64,000 bases of DNA from Ralstonia insidiosa (GTDB lineage: Bacteria > Pseudomonadota > Gammaproteobacteria > Burkholderiales > Burkholderiaceae). The stretch is taken from NCBI RefSeq assembly GCF_008801405.1, contig NZ_VZPV01000004.1:1-64000 (forward strand), given 5' to 3'. Both the position numbers and the translations under genes were made by a program. Under the pieces are notes generated by a model. It did no database searches. It saw nothing but the letters and a program-made list of their open reading frames with translations, and was not told the origin of the DNA. Numbering within the stretch: the first letter of the stretch is position 1; every line of letters begins with the position of its first letter. Shown here piece after piece: positions 1-16,800 of the stretch.

Positions 1-1
1 C

Positions 2-1210
<1,209 letters not shown>

Positions 1211-1298
1211 GTGCTGTAACTCTTCCGTGCGGCTGCCAACCGGCCGCACGTGAAGTGCCAGAGTGGGGTTGACCGAATGGCAACCCCAAAGTTGTTCT

Positions 1299-1374
1299 AG
1301 GGGTATAGCTCAACTGGCAGAGCGTCGGTCTCCAAAACCGAAGGTTGGGGGTTCGATTCCCTCTGCCCCTGCCA
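1299..1374 (+). tRNA. trpT: tRNA-Trp (anticodon CCA)
   Basis: A 76-base cloverleaf. The acceptor arm AGGGGTA pairs with TGCCCCT with one G-T wobble, G is the discriminator and CCA is encoded. The anticodon loop reads CTCCAAA with CCA central, and the T arm contains GGTTCGATTCC. It lies alone between tuf and secE, a common bacterial placement. It is probably processed from a tuf-tRNA-secE transcript, since I see no clear terminator or promoter of its own. Confidence 0.97.
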
Positions 1375-1430
1375 ATTCATCAGCCGCGTAGCGCGACACA
1401 GCGCCACGCGGCTTGTCTCGTTTGGGAAAC

Positions 1431-1811
1431 ATGGCCAATCCGAACGTCGAAACCGTTAACACCGCCAGCGGCAAGTGGCTGCTGGTCGTGGCGTTCCTGC
1501 TGGTGGTCGCCGGGGTGATCGGTTTTTATCTGCTGGCGCAGCAACCGAGCTACGTCCGTGCCGCTTCGCTGATCGGCGGGCTGGTGCTGGGCGCCGGTGT
1601 CGCGCTGGTGTCCTCGCCTGGGCAGAGCTTTATCGAGTTTGCCCGTGAGTCGTACCGCGAAGTTCGCAAGGTCGTTTGGCCGACGCGCAAGGAAGCTGGG
1701 CAGATGACCGGTCTGGTGTTTGCCTTCGTGGTGATCATGGCCTTGTTCCTGTGGTCTGCGGACAAGCTCATCGAGTGGGTGATCTTCTCGCTCGTGTTGG
1801 GCTGGAAATAA
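1431..1811 (+). CDS. secE: Preprotein translocase subunit SecE
   Basis: Small inner-membrane subunit that clamps SecY in the SecYEG channel. The 126-residue product has three hydrophobic segments (about residues 15-35, 40-58 and 95-118), as in the longer proteobacterial SecE. The conserved cytoplasmic segment SYREVRKVVWPTRKE precedes the last one. An in-frame upstream start at 1413 exists, but ATG 1431 begins the usual N-terminus. SecY, its partner, is encoded at 44664. Confidence 0.95.
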   Translation: MANPNVETVNTASGKWLLVVAFLLVVAGVIGFYLLAQQPSYVRAASLIGGLVLGAGVALVSSPGQSFIEFARESYREVRKVVWPTRKEAGQMTGLVFAFVVIMALFLWSADKLIEWVIFSLVLGWK

Positions 1812-1823
1812 TTGGGTGAAGCC

Positions 1824-2408
1824 ATGACGGATAACGTAGCGAACGACACGTCCACGGATTCGTCCGCACCGGCCTCGAAGAAGCGCTGGTATGTCGTGCA
1901 TGCCTACTCGGGCATGGAAAAAAGCGTGCAACGCGCGCTGCAGGAGCGCATTGAGCGCGAAGGTCTGCAACATCTGTTCGGCCAGATTCTGGTGCCGTCG
2001 GAAGAAGTGATGGAGAGCAAGAACGGTCGCAAGACCGTGACTGAGCGTCGCCTGTATCCGGGCTACGTCTTTGTCGAAATGGAAATGACCGACGTCACCT
2101 GGCACTTGGTGAAGAATACCGCCAAGGTTACGGGATTCATCGGTGGCACGGCTAACCGTCCGTCGCCGATTTCCCAGCGCGAGCTCGACAAGATGCTGGC
2201 TCAAGTCCAGGAAGGGATCGAGAAGCCTCGTCCCAAGACGCTGTTCGAAGTGGGTGAGATGGTGCGCGTGAAGGAAGGCCCGTTCACCGACTTCAACGGC
2301 AACGTCGAGGAAGTGAACTACGAGAAGTCGCGCTTGCGCGTTTCCGTGACGATCTTTGGTCGTGCGACGCCGGTCGAACTCGAGTTCGGCCAGGTCGAGA
2401 AGGTGTAA
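1824..2408 (+). CDS. nusG: Transcription antitermination factor NusG
   Basis: Elongation factor that binds the RNA polymerase clamp and links it to Rho or to ribosomal S10. The 194-residue product has the NGN domain beginning KRWYVVHAYSGME and a C-terminal KOW domain with VRVKEGPFTDFNG. A TTG at 1812 would add four residues, but ATG 1824 is preferred. It starts 12 bases after secE, so the two are almost certainly co-transcribed. Confidence 0.97.
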   Translation: MTDNVANDTSTDSSAPASKKRWYVVHAYSGMEKSVQRALQERIEREGLQHLFGQILVPSEEVMESKNGRKTVTERRLYPGYVFVEMEMTDVTWHLVKNTAKVTGFIGGTANRPSPISQRELDKMLAQVQEGIEKPRPKTLFEVGEMVRVKEGPFTDFNGNVEEVNYEKSRLRVSVTIFGRATPVELEFGQVEKV

Positions 2409-2538
2409 AGAATTTGGCGCGACGGCGTAAGCCGTTGTGCCAGTCGCCTAGTCCACTGGACTTGGCGGGCAACGGCGGTGTAGCTGCCTGAGCCAACAGA
2501 GGAGCGTCAGCCTCGCGCTGATGCGTTACCACTCAATA

Positions 2539-2569
2539 GGATTGCCATGGCTTCTTTGCTGGGCAATCC
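2539..2569 (+). promoter_or_regulatory. Hairpin in the rplK leader
   Basis: The 175-base nusG-rplK spacer contains a perfect 8-bp inverted repeat, GGATTGCC (2539-2546) and GGCAATCC (2562-2569), ending 14 bases before the rplK start. In other bacteria L1 binds the L11-operon leader and represses translation. This hairpin is a candidate site by position only; I could not match the full L1-binding consensus. Confidence 0.35.
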
Positions 2570-2583
2570 GGATTGGAGTCAAG

Positions 2584-3015
2584 ATGGCCAAGAAAATTAT
2601 TGGCTTTATCAAGCTGCAAATTCCGGCTGGTAAAGCAAATCCGTCCCCGCCCGTCGGCCCGGCCCTGGGTCAACGCGGTCTGAACATCATGGAGTTCTGC
2701 AAGGCGTTTAACGCGCAGACTCAAGGCATGGAACCGGGCCTGCCGGTGCCGGTGGTAATCACCGCCTTCGCCGACAAGAGCTTCACCTTCGTGATGAAGT
2801 CGCCGCCGGCGACCGTGCTCATCAAGAAGGCTGCCGGTATCCAGAAGGGTTCGGCCAAGCCGCATACCGACAAGGTCGGCAAGATCACCCGCGCCCAGGC
2901 TGAAGAAATCGCCAAGGCAAAGAATGCGGACCTCACCGCTGCTGATCTGGACGCCGCTGTGCGTACGATCGCCGGTAGCGCCCGTTCGATGGGTATTACG
3001 GTGGAGGGCCTGTAA
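2584..3015 (+). CDS. rplK: 50S ribosomal protein L11
   Basis: Component of the GTPase-associated centre, needed for factor-stimulated GTP hydrolysis and the stringent response. The product has 143 residues. The N-terminus reads MAKKIIGFIKLQIPAGKANP, followed by PSPPVGPALGQRGLNIMEFC, the proline-rich L11 signature. The frame is open upstream to 2521, but ATG 2584 follows GGAG at 2575 and gives the family-length protein. L1 follows after two bases. Confidence 0.98.
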   Translation: MAKKIIGFIKLQIPAGKANPSPPVGPALGQRGLNIMEFCKAFNAQTQGMEPGLPVPVVITAFADKSFTFVMKSPPATVLIKKAAGIQKGSAKPHTDKVGKITRAQAEEIAKAKNADLTAADLDAAVRTIAGSARSMGITVEGL

Positions 3016-3017
3016 TC

Positions 3018-3713
3018 ATGGCAAAGATTTCGAAGCGCGTGGCCGCGAACAAGGCCAAGGTCGAACGCACCAAGTTCTACCCGATCGACGAAGCGCTGAG
3101 CCTCGTTAAGGAATGCGCCAGCGCCAAATTCGATGAGTCCATCGACGTGGCCGTGCAACTGGGCATCGACGCCAAGAAGTCGGACCAAGTGGTGCGTGGT
3201 TCGGTTGTGCTGCCTGCTGGTACCGGCAAGTCGGTGCGCGTGGCTGTGTTCGCCCAGGGCGACAAGGCTGAGCAAGCCAAGGCTGCGGGCGCCGAGATCG
3301 TCGGCATGGAAGACCTGGCCGAGCAGATCAAGGCCGGCAACATGGACTTCGACGTTGTGATCGCTTCGCCGGATACGATGCGCGTGGTCGGTACGCTGGG
3401 TCAGATCCTGGGCCCGCGCGGCCTGATGCCGAACCCGAAGGTTGGCACCGTGACGCCGGACGTGGCGACGGCTGTGAAGAACGCCAAGGCTGGTCAGGTG
3501 CAATTCCGTGTCGACAAGGCCGGTATCATCCACGCCACCATCGGCCGCCGTTCGTTCGAACCGGCTGCGCTGAAGAGCAACCTGGCTGCGCTGCTGGACG
3601 CACTGACCAAGGCCAAGCCGGCCTCGAGCAAGGGCGTGTACCTGCGTAAGGTTGCTGTCTCGTCGACGATGGGTGTTGGCGTGCGCGTCGACCAGTCGAC
3701 GCTGGCTGCCTGA
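3018..3713 (+). CDS. rplA: 50S ribosomal protein L1
   Basis: Forms the mobile L1 stalk at the E site and, in other bacteria, represses its own operon. The product has 231 residues, the family length, with the conserved segment GQILGPRGLMPNPKVGTV near residues 125-142. ATG 3018 lies two bases after the rplK stop, with GGAGG inside the end of rplK, indicating coupled translation. Confidence 0.98.
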   Translation: MAKISKRVAANKAKVERTKFYPIDEALSLVKECASAKFDESIDVAVQLGIDAKKSDQVVRGSVVLPAGTGKSVRVAVFAQGDKAEQAKAAGAEIVGMEDLAEQIKAGNMDFDVVIASPDTMRVVGTLGQILGPRGLMPNPKVGTVTPDVATAVKNAKAGQVQFRVDKAGIIHATIGRRSFEPAALKSNLAALLDALTKAKPASSKGVYLRKVAVSSTMGVGVRVDQSTLAA

Positions 3714-3884
3714 TCGTTTGAGAGTATTCGCGCTGGGTGGCCCGATAACCATCCCGGCGTTAGCAGTTTTCTCCGCGTAGCTCCGGCTGCGCGACCCCTT
3801 GAAGTTTGAGGGAAGAACTTTGGGCAGTGGCGGATGTGCGTGCAAGCGTGCTGATGCTGCTGGTTATCAAAGACCGTTGGCGGT

Positions 3885-3975
3885 GGAGGGCTCTTCGGGG
3901 CCGACACCTTAATCGCTGCGCAATCCGGCAACGGGGCGTACGGCCAACGCAGATGGCGCCCCCGAAGGGAATAAG
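3885..3975 (+). promoter_or_regulatory. Candidate L10-binding leader of rplJL
   Basis: The 370-base rplA-rplJ gap has no gene. It contains CTTCGGGG (3893-3900) able to pair with CCCCGAAG (3959-3966), enclosing CTTAATCGCTGCG and CGCAGATGGCG. This resembles the conserved CUUAAU and CGCAGA elements of bacterial L10 leaders, where the L10-(L7/L12) complex binds rplJ mRNA and represses translation. The match was made by eye. Confidence 0.5.
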
Positions 3976-4083
3976 TGACTTTGGTATTGCCGAAGTGATT
4001 TGTGCCAATCGGACGCCGTACTTTTGGACTGACCGAGGTGACCGCAATGCTTGCGGAAGCCGACGTCGTTTTGGAGCTTAACC

Positions 4084-4590
4084 GTGGCACTCAATCTCGA
4101 AGATAAGAAGGCCGTCGTGGCCGAGGTAACGGCGCAAGTCGCCAAGGCCTCGACCATCGTCGTTGCTGAATATCGCGGTATCACGGTTGGCGATCTGACC
4201 AAGCTGCGCGCGCAAGCGCGCCAGCAAGGCGTCTACCTGCGCGTTCTGAAGAACACGCTGGCACGCCGCGCTGTTGAAGGCACGCCGTTTGCCGAACTCG
4301 CTGAGCAACTGACCGGCCCGCTGATCTACGGTATTTCCGAAGACGCAGTGGCCCCGGCCAAGGTGCTGAACGATTTCGCCAAGGGCAATGACAAGCTGGT
4401 GCTGCGCGCCGGTTCGTACGAAGGCAAGGTGCTGGACGCCAATGGCGTGAAGGCCCTGGCTTCGATCCCGAGCCGCGAAGAACTGCTCAGCAAGCTGCTG
4501 TTTGTCATGCAGGCGCCGGTGTCGGGCTTTGCCCGCGCCCTGGCTGCTCTGGCTGCAAAGCAAGGCGAAGGCGAGAGCGCAGCAGCCTAA
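4084..4590 (+). CDS. rplJ: 50S ribosomal protein L10
   Basis: Anchors the L7/L12 stalk to 23S rRNA. The product has 168 residues beginning MALNLEDKKAVVAEV, with the conserved AEYRGITVGDLTKLR near residues 30-45. The start is GTG 4084 with GGAG at 4074, six bases upstream. An upstream in-frame ATG at 4051 would add a non-conserved extension inside the leader. It is co-transcribed with rplL and probably autoregulated through that leader. Confidence 0.96.
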   Translation: MALNLEDKKAVVAEVTAQVAKASTIVVAEYRGITVGDLTKLRAQARQQGVYLRVLKNTLARRAVEGTPFAELAEQLTGPLIYGISEDAVAPAKVLNDFAKGNDKLVLRAGSYEGKVLDANGVKALASIPSREELLSKLLFVMQAPVSGFARALAALAAKQGEGESAAA

Positions 4591-4653
4591 TCGGCCGCAG
4601 CACCTCCCACAGATCGCACGATCGATACCGAATCACATTCTGGAGTTATTCAA

Positions 4654-5028
4654 ATGGCAATCACCAAAGACGACATCCTCGAAGCCGTTGGCTCGATGTC
4701 CGTGATGGAACTGAACGACCTGGTCAAGGCGTTCGAAGAGAAGTTTGGCGTGTCGGCTGCAGCCGTCGCCGTTGCTGGCCCGGCTGGCGCTGGTGCAGCA
4801 GCTGCTGCTGAAGAGCAAACCGAATTCACCGTGACGCTGAAGAGCGCCGGCGCGAACAAGGTTGGCGTCATCAAGGCCGTGCGTGAAATCACCGGCCTGG
4901 GCCTGAAGGAAGCCAAGGACCTGGTCGATGGCGCACCGAAGCCCGTGAAGGAAGGCGTCGACAAGAAGACCGCCGACGAGCTGGTGAAGAAGCTGGTGGA
5001 AGCCGGCGCGGAAGCCGAAGCCAAGTAA
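4654..5028 (+). CDS. rplL: 50S ribosomal protein L7/L12
   Basis: Acidic stalk protein that recruits translation GTPases. The 124-residue product has an N-terminal dimerisation domain, an Ala/Gly-rich hinge (about residues 38-55) and the C-terminal factor-binding domain with GLGLKEAKDLVDGAPKPVKE. A hairpin terminator follows about 40 bases after the stop, so this gene probably marks partial transcription stop before rpoBC. Confidence 0.98.
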   Translation: MAITKDDILEAVGSMSVMELNDLVKAFEEKFGVSAAAVAVAGPAGAGAAAAAEEQTEFTVTLKSAGANKVGVIKAVREITGLGLKEAKDLVDGAPKPVKEGVDKKTADELVKKLVEAGAEAEAK

Positions 5029-5065
5029 GTGCAGGTCTCGCGTGCCGTATTCGGTACGCGACGGA

Positions 5066-5102
5066 GGCTGGCAAAGGGAGATTTCCCGGCGCCAGCCTTT
5101 TT
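5066..5102 (+). terminator. Terminator or attenuator after rplL
   Basis: GGCTGGC (5066-5072) pairs perfectly with GCCAGCC (5091-5097), followed by five T. A short inner GGGA/TCCC stem can extend it. In E. coli a partial terminator at this position lowers rpoBC relative to rplJL; the same role is likely here. Confidence 0.8.
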
Positions 5103-5222
5103 GCGCTTGTGGGGCCGGTTGTTGAGCGATCCCGCAATCACGCTGTAAGTATCGTTGAAGTCTCGTTTGTGTCTTTCATGCCGGTTTTTCCGGCAGCCGG
5201 CCGAGTCAAGGCCAGCAGAGGC

Positions 5223-5268
5223 CAAACATCAGTGGCACACTAGGCAGTCCGCAGTCCGCTGATGTTTG
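5223..5268 (+). promoter_or_regulatory. Long hairpin in the rplL-rpoB spacer
   Basis: The 472-base rplL-rpoB spacer has no gene. Past the terminator it holds a perfect 10-bp inverted repeat, CAAACATCAG and CTGATGTTTG, with a 26-base loop that includes a tandem GCAGTCC. E. coli has an RNase III processing site in the same spacer, so this may be a cleavage structure. A weak promoter-like pair, TTGAGC (5122) and TAAGTA (5146) spaced 18, lies upstream. Confidence 0.45.
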
Positions 5269-5500
5269 TCTTCTGAACCGACTGCAGAAGGCAAGTTTGG
5301 TCGGGTACTCCCCCGTCCGTGGCATGGGCTCCATGGGTCCATGTGCGGGCGGCGCGCGCAATACCGTCAGCCAGAGGTTGGTAGCGGCCAACCGCCAAAT
5401 CCCGTCACCAGTCGCTGAACACCTCAAGTGCCAGGCGTACTCATCGTTCTGAGTCCGGCCTTAAGTCCGTCGCGCGCACTTGCGATGATTCGGAGATCCC

Positions 5501-9607
<4,107 letters not shown>

Positions 9608-9621
9608 GCGCCCGAGCGATG

Positions 9622-9660
9622 GGAGCGTGGCAGCATGGGTTGTCCCAGCGGCCACGCTCC
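9622..9660 (+). promoter_or_regulatory. Hairpin in the rpoB-rpoC spacer
   Basis: GGAGCGTGGC (9622-9631) and GCCACGCTCC (9651-9660) form a perfect 10-bp stem with a 19-base loop. There is no T tract, so it is unlikely to terminate. It may stabilise the mRNA end or be a processing site between the two cistrons. Confidence 0.5.
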
Positions 9661-9745
9661 GGTAACAGCAAGTAGCCATTGACGAAGATTTAGGGCCGGT
9701 GCCTTAGCAACCTAGGGCACCAGCCTCAAACTCAAGGAGTTTGGA

Positions 9746-13981
<4,236 letters not shown>

Positions 13982-14004
13982 AGTTAGGCAGCGTTCTCCG
14001 CATC

Positions 14005-14043
14005 AAAAGCCCGGCCCCCTCATGGGGTGCCGGGCTTTTTTTT
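14005..14043 (+). terminator. Terminator after rpoC
   Basis: AAAAGCCCGGC pairs with GCCGGGCTTTT around an inner CCCC-TCAT-GGGG hairpin, followed by a run of T. A classic strong intrinsic terminator. The remaining 167 bases before yfaA hold a possible -10 box TATGAT at 14138 without a convincing -35. Confidence 0.95.
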
Positions 14044-14210
14044 GCCTGCATGTTGCGCAAACAACAATTGCGTCAATGCCGGCGTCAGCACGTTCTGATT
14101 TTCTCGAAACGTTAACCTGCCTTAACATCGCAACGGCTATGATCTCGCGGTTATAGACCGGCACTTTTTACAAGCCGCCGGCCCTCTCCAGCCTTGCCGC
14201 AGATTCCTCC

Positions 14211-16079
14211 ATGAAGCTCACACGCAAGCAGATCGCCGTTGGCGCGGTCGCCCTGGTCGTTGCCGGCGCGGCGGTGGTGCAGATGGTCTGGCACCCCTTT
14301 CACCTGTTCGGCCGCACGCGTGCGCTGCACGCCCGCCAGGTCCAGCTCGACCTGACTTACCCCGATGCCCTGATCGACAGCCAGAGCCTGTCGCAACTGC
14401 CGCGCGACGTGCTGCGCGTGCCGTTGCTGCGCGACGTGCTGACCGAAGATTTCGTCGCCTACTACGAGGGCAACGAAGACCGCCTCTCGGTGGCCGGTGC
14501 GCTGCGCCGCCTCGCCTACGAGCAGAAGCTCGACCTGGCCGAGACGGTGCTCAAGCACGTGTTTGACGAGCCCGCCCGCGTGATGCTGTGGCGCGGCCCG
14601 GACGACAAGCTGCGCTACTGGGTGCTCTCCATGCAGCGCAACGGTCTTGCCAAGGCGCTGGAAGCCGTCGCCACCGTGGCCACGAGCGACACGCAGCTCA
14701 CCAAGGTGGCCGATGCGCTGGGCGATTCCGGCGCGCCGGTCTATGCGTTGCGGCTCTCGGCCACGCGCTCGATCCTGATTGCCAGCAAGGGCGACCGGCT
14801 GATCGCGTTGTCGGAGCCGGGCATCCTGCTGGACAAGGACGGCAAGCCCGTCTCCAAGCAGGCAAACGCGCTCGCCGCACTGCTGTCGGATGACGCCGGC
14901 AAGCGCAACGTGCAGGGCAATGCCTATGCGCTGCCGACCGCAGAGACCACGGGCCACCACGTCGTGGTGAGCGCCAACTATCTGTCGTTTGGTTATCAAC
15001 AGTACTTCCCAGGCATCGAGGCGTTGCGCTTCGACTTTGCTGCGGGGGCGTCTGGCAACGGCTGGCAAAGCGCCGCACTGATCGACCCGGGCCGCCTGTC
15101 CGGCAAGTGGGATAACGCTGCGTTGTGGCACGCCTTGCCTGCGGACCCCGCTGCCTGCGCGACCTTGCCGGTCGACTGGAAGGCCGCCGGAGCGCTGCTG
15201 CGCAATGTGGCCGGCGATGCCAAGGAGGTGACCGAAGCCGCCGCGCATGTTGGCGATGCGTTTGCCGGCCCGGCTGCCGCGTGCTGGTATGGCAAGTCAT
15301 CGCTGGTGGCGCCTTTGTTTGTCGCCAAGCTGTACTCGCCTGCGCAAGCCGAAGCGGTGAAGCCCGCGCTGGGCGCGCTGTTCGGCCAGATCGTCGGGTC
15401 CTATGAAGCCAAGGCGCAGGCCGATGACAAAGCCGGTGCGTACAAGCGCCTGCCGGTGACCACGAAGCAAGGCCCGGCCAACGCCACGCTGTGGCAGCGC
15501 CCGGTGAGCGCGCGCTACGGCACGGCGCAGTCGGCCGGCGCGCCGTTCGCGGCGCAACTCTCGTCGGATCGCTACTTCCCGGTCACGCTGGCGATTGCGG
15601 GTGACGTGGTGGTGTTCTCGCCGGATGCCCGTCTTGTCGACGACGCATTGGCCGTGCTCGCCAAGCGCTTCCCTGCAGTGGCGGACAGCCTGCCGCGCGA
15701 CAAGACCGACCGCATCGTCCTGACAATGACGCCCGCATCGCTGGCGCCGCTCGTCCGCCGCGAAGCCGGTGCCGCGCTGCCCGCCGACCAGGAAGCCGTC
15801 TTCCTGAACGCCGCGCAGACGCACTTGTTCCCGAAACTCAAGGCGCTGGCGCGATATGCCCCGGTGTCGCTGGCGCTGGATGGCGGCGTGCCGTCGTCGC
15901 GCGGCTGGGTGCCGGTGACGTGGCTGTCGAGCGGACGCGGCCTGCCTGCTGGTGGTGACGGTACGCCGCCTGCGCCAACCGATACGGCTGCAGCGTCGGC
16001 CCCGTCGGCGGCGCCTGCCGATGCGCCGGCCACCGAGGCGGCTGCGCCCGTTGCTGCAGACAACGTCAGTACGCAATGA
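14211..16079 (+). CDS. yfaA: DUF2138 membrane-anchored periplasmic protein (YfaA-like)
   Basis: First gene of the alpha-2-macroglobulin operon. The 622-residue product has an uncleaved-looking N-terminal membrane segment (about residues 9-26) after MKLTRKQ, then a long periplasmic domain. It ends in a low-complexity Ala/Pro/Thr-rich tail of about 45 residues. It resembles DUF2138 proteins such as E. coli YfaA, whose biochemical function is unknown to me. In P. aeruginosa, products of the corresponding six-gene mag locus form an inner-membrane complex with the macroglobulin, so an anchoring role is a reasonable inference. Its stop overlaps the next start as ATGA (16076-16079). Confidence 0.85.
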   Translation: MKLTRKQIAVGAVALVVAGAAVVQMVWHPFHLFGRTRALHARQVQLDLTYPDALIDSQSLSQLPRDVLRVPLLRDVLTEDFVAYYEGNEDRLSVAGALRRLAYEQKLDLAETVLKHVFDEPARVMLWRGPDDKLRYWVLSMQRNGLAKALEAVATVATSDTQLTKVADALGDSGAPVYALRLSATRSILIASKGDRLIALSEPGILLDKDGKPVSKQANALAALLSDDAGKRNVQGNAYALPTAETTGHHVVVSANYLSFGYQQYFPGIEALRFDFAAGASGNGWQSAALIDPGRLSGKWDNAALWHALPADPAACATLPVDWKAAGALLRNVAGDAKEVTEAAAHVGDAFAGPAAACWYGKSSLVAPLFVAKLYSPAQAEAVKPALGALFGQIVGSYEAKAQADDKAGAYKRLPVTTKQGPANATLWQRPVSARYGTAQSAGAPFAAQLSSDRYFPVTLAIAGDVVVFSPDARLVDDALAVLAKRFPAVADSLPRDKTDRIVLTMTPASLAPLVRREAGAALPADQEAVFLNAAQTHLFPKLKALARYAPVSLALDGGVPSSRGWVPVTWLSSGRGLPAGGDGTPPAPTDTAAASAPSAAPADAPATEAAAPVAADNVSTQ

Positions 16080-16792
16080 CACCGCGCGCCTCGGCCGCCG
16101 TGCTGAACCGCCGCCGCTGGCTGGCGGTGGCCGGCGGCTGCCTGCTCGGTCAAGCGGTCGTCACCCCGGCGCGCGCGTTGTCCGGCTGGGCGGACGCCGC
16201 ACCGGCAGACCCCGACGCGCTCACGCCGGATCAATCCAGCGTGTTCCGCGCGTGGTTCGTGCGCATTGTCAACGAGCAGCTCCGCCAGGGGCCGACGCCG
16301 CGCTGGACGCATCGCGACTGCGCCGGCCTCGTGCGCTTCGCTGCTGGCGAGGCCTTGCGCTCGCACGACGCCCACTGGCTGCGCGCCAACGGCATGCGCG
16401 ATGCGGAATCCGCACGGCAACTGCCGCCCGAGCTGAACCTCACGCCCGCCCAGCGCACGCTCACGCAGCGTTGGGCACGCATTGACGGCAGCACCGGTGC
16501 GTACGTCTCCGCGCTTGGCCTCATTCAGCAGAACAGCCGTTTTATTGCCAAGGACGTCAACCACGCGCTCCCCGGCGATCTGCTCTTCTTCGATCAAGGC
16601 GACGACCAGCATCTGATGATCTGGATGGATCGCTACATCGCTTACCACACTGGCACCGTCACCCGCACCGACAACGGTTTGCGCGCGGTCCCGGTCTCTG
16701 AATTGATGCAATGGAAAGACTCGCGCTGGCAGCCGCAGGGCGGCAATCCCAACTTCATCGGCGTGTTTCGTCTGGCCTTTTTGACACGGTAG
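16076..16792 (+). CDS. yfaT: DUF1175 exported protein (YfaT-like), possible NlpC/P60-type Cys peptidase
   Basis: The 238-residue product has an N-terminal NRRRWLAVAGG segment that resembles a twin-arginine signal, with likely cleavage after PARA (about residue 35). The body has RDCAGLVRFAAGEAL with Cys82, then LPGDLLFFDQGDDQHLMIWM with His179. This spacing and the Gly-Asp-Leu-x-Phe-Phe element resemble NlpC/P60 and related papain-fold amidases that cut peptidoglycan peptides. That fold is my inference; the family name is DUF1175. It is translationally coupled to yfaA by a 4-base overlap and lies just before yfaS. Confidence 0.82.
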   Translation: MTPRASAAVLNRRRWLAVAGGCLLGQAVVTPARALSGWADAAPADPDALTPDQSSVFRAWFVRIVNEQLRQGPTPRWTHRDCAGLVRFAAGEALRSHDAHWLRANGMRDAESARQLPPELNLTPAQRTLTQRWARIDGSTGAYVSALGLIQQNSRFIAKDVNHALPGDLLFFDQGDDQHLMIWMDRYIAYHTGTVTRTDNGLRAVPVSELMQWKDSRWQPQGGNPNFIGVFRLAFLTR

Positions 16793-16800
16793 AAAAATTC

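Noticed and set aside
14112..14143. Promoter for the yfaA operon
   Set aside because: TATGAT at 14138 is a fair -10, but no acceptable -35 lies 16-18 bases upstream.
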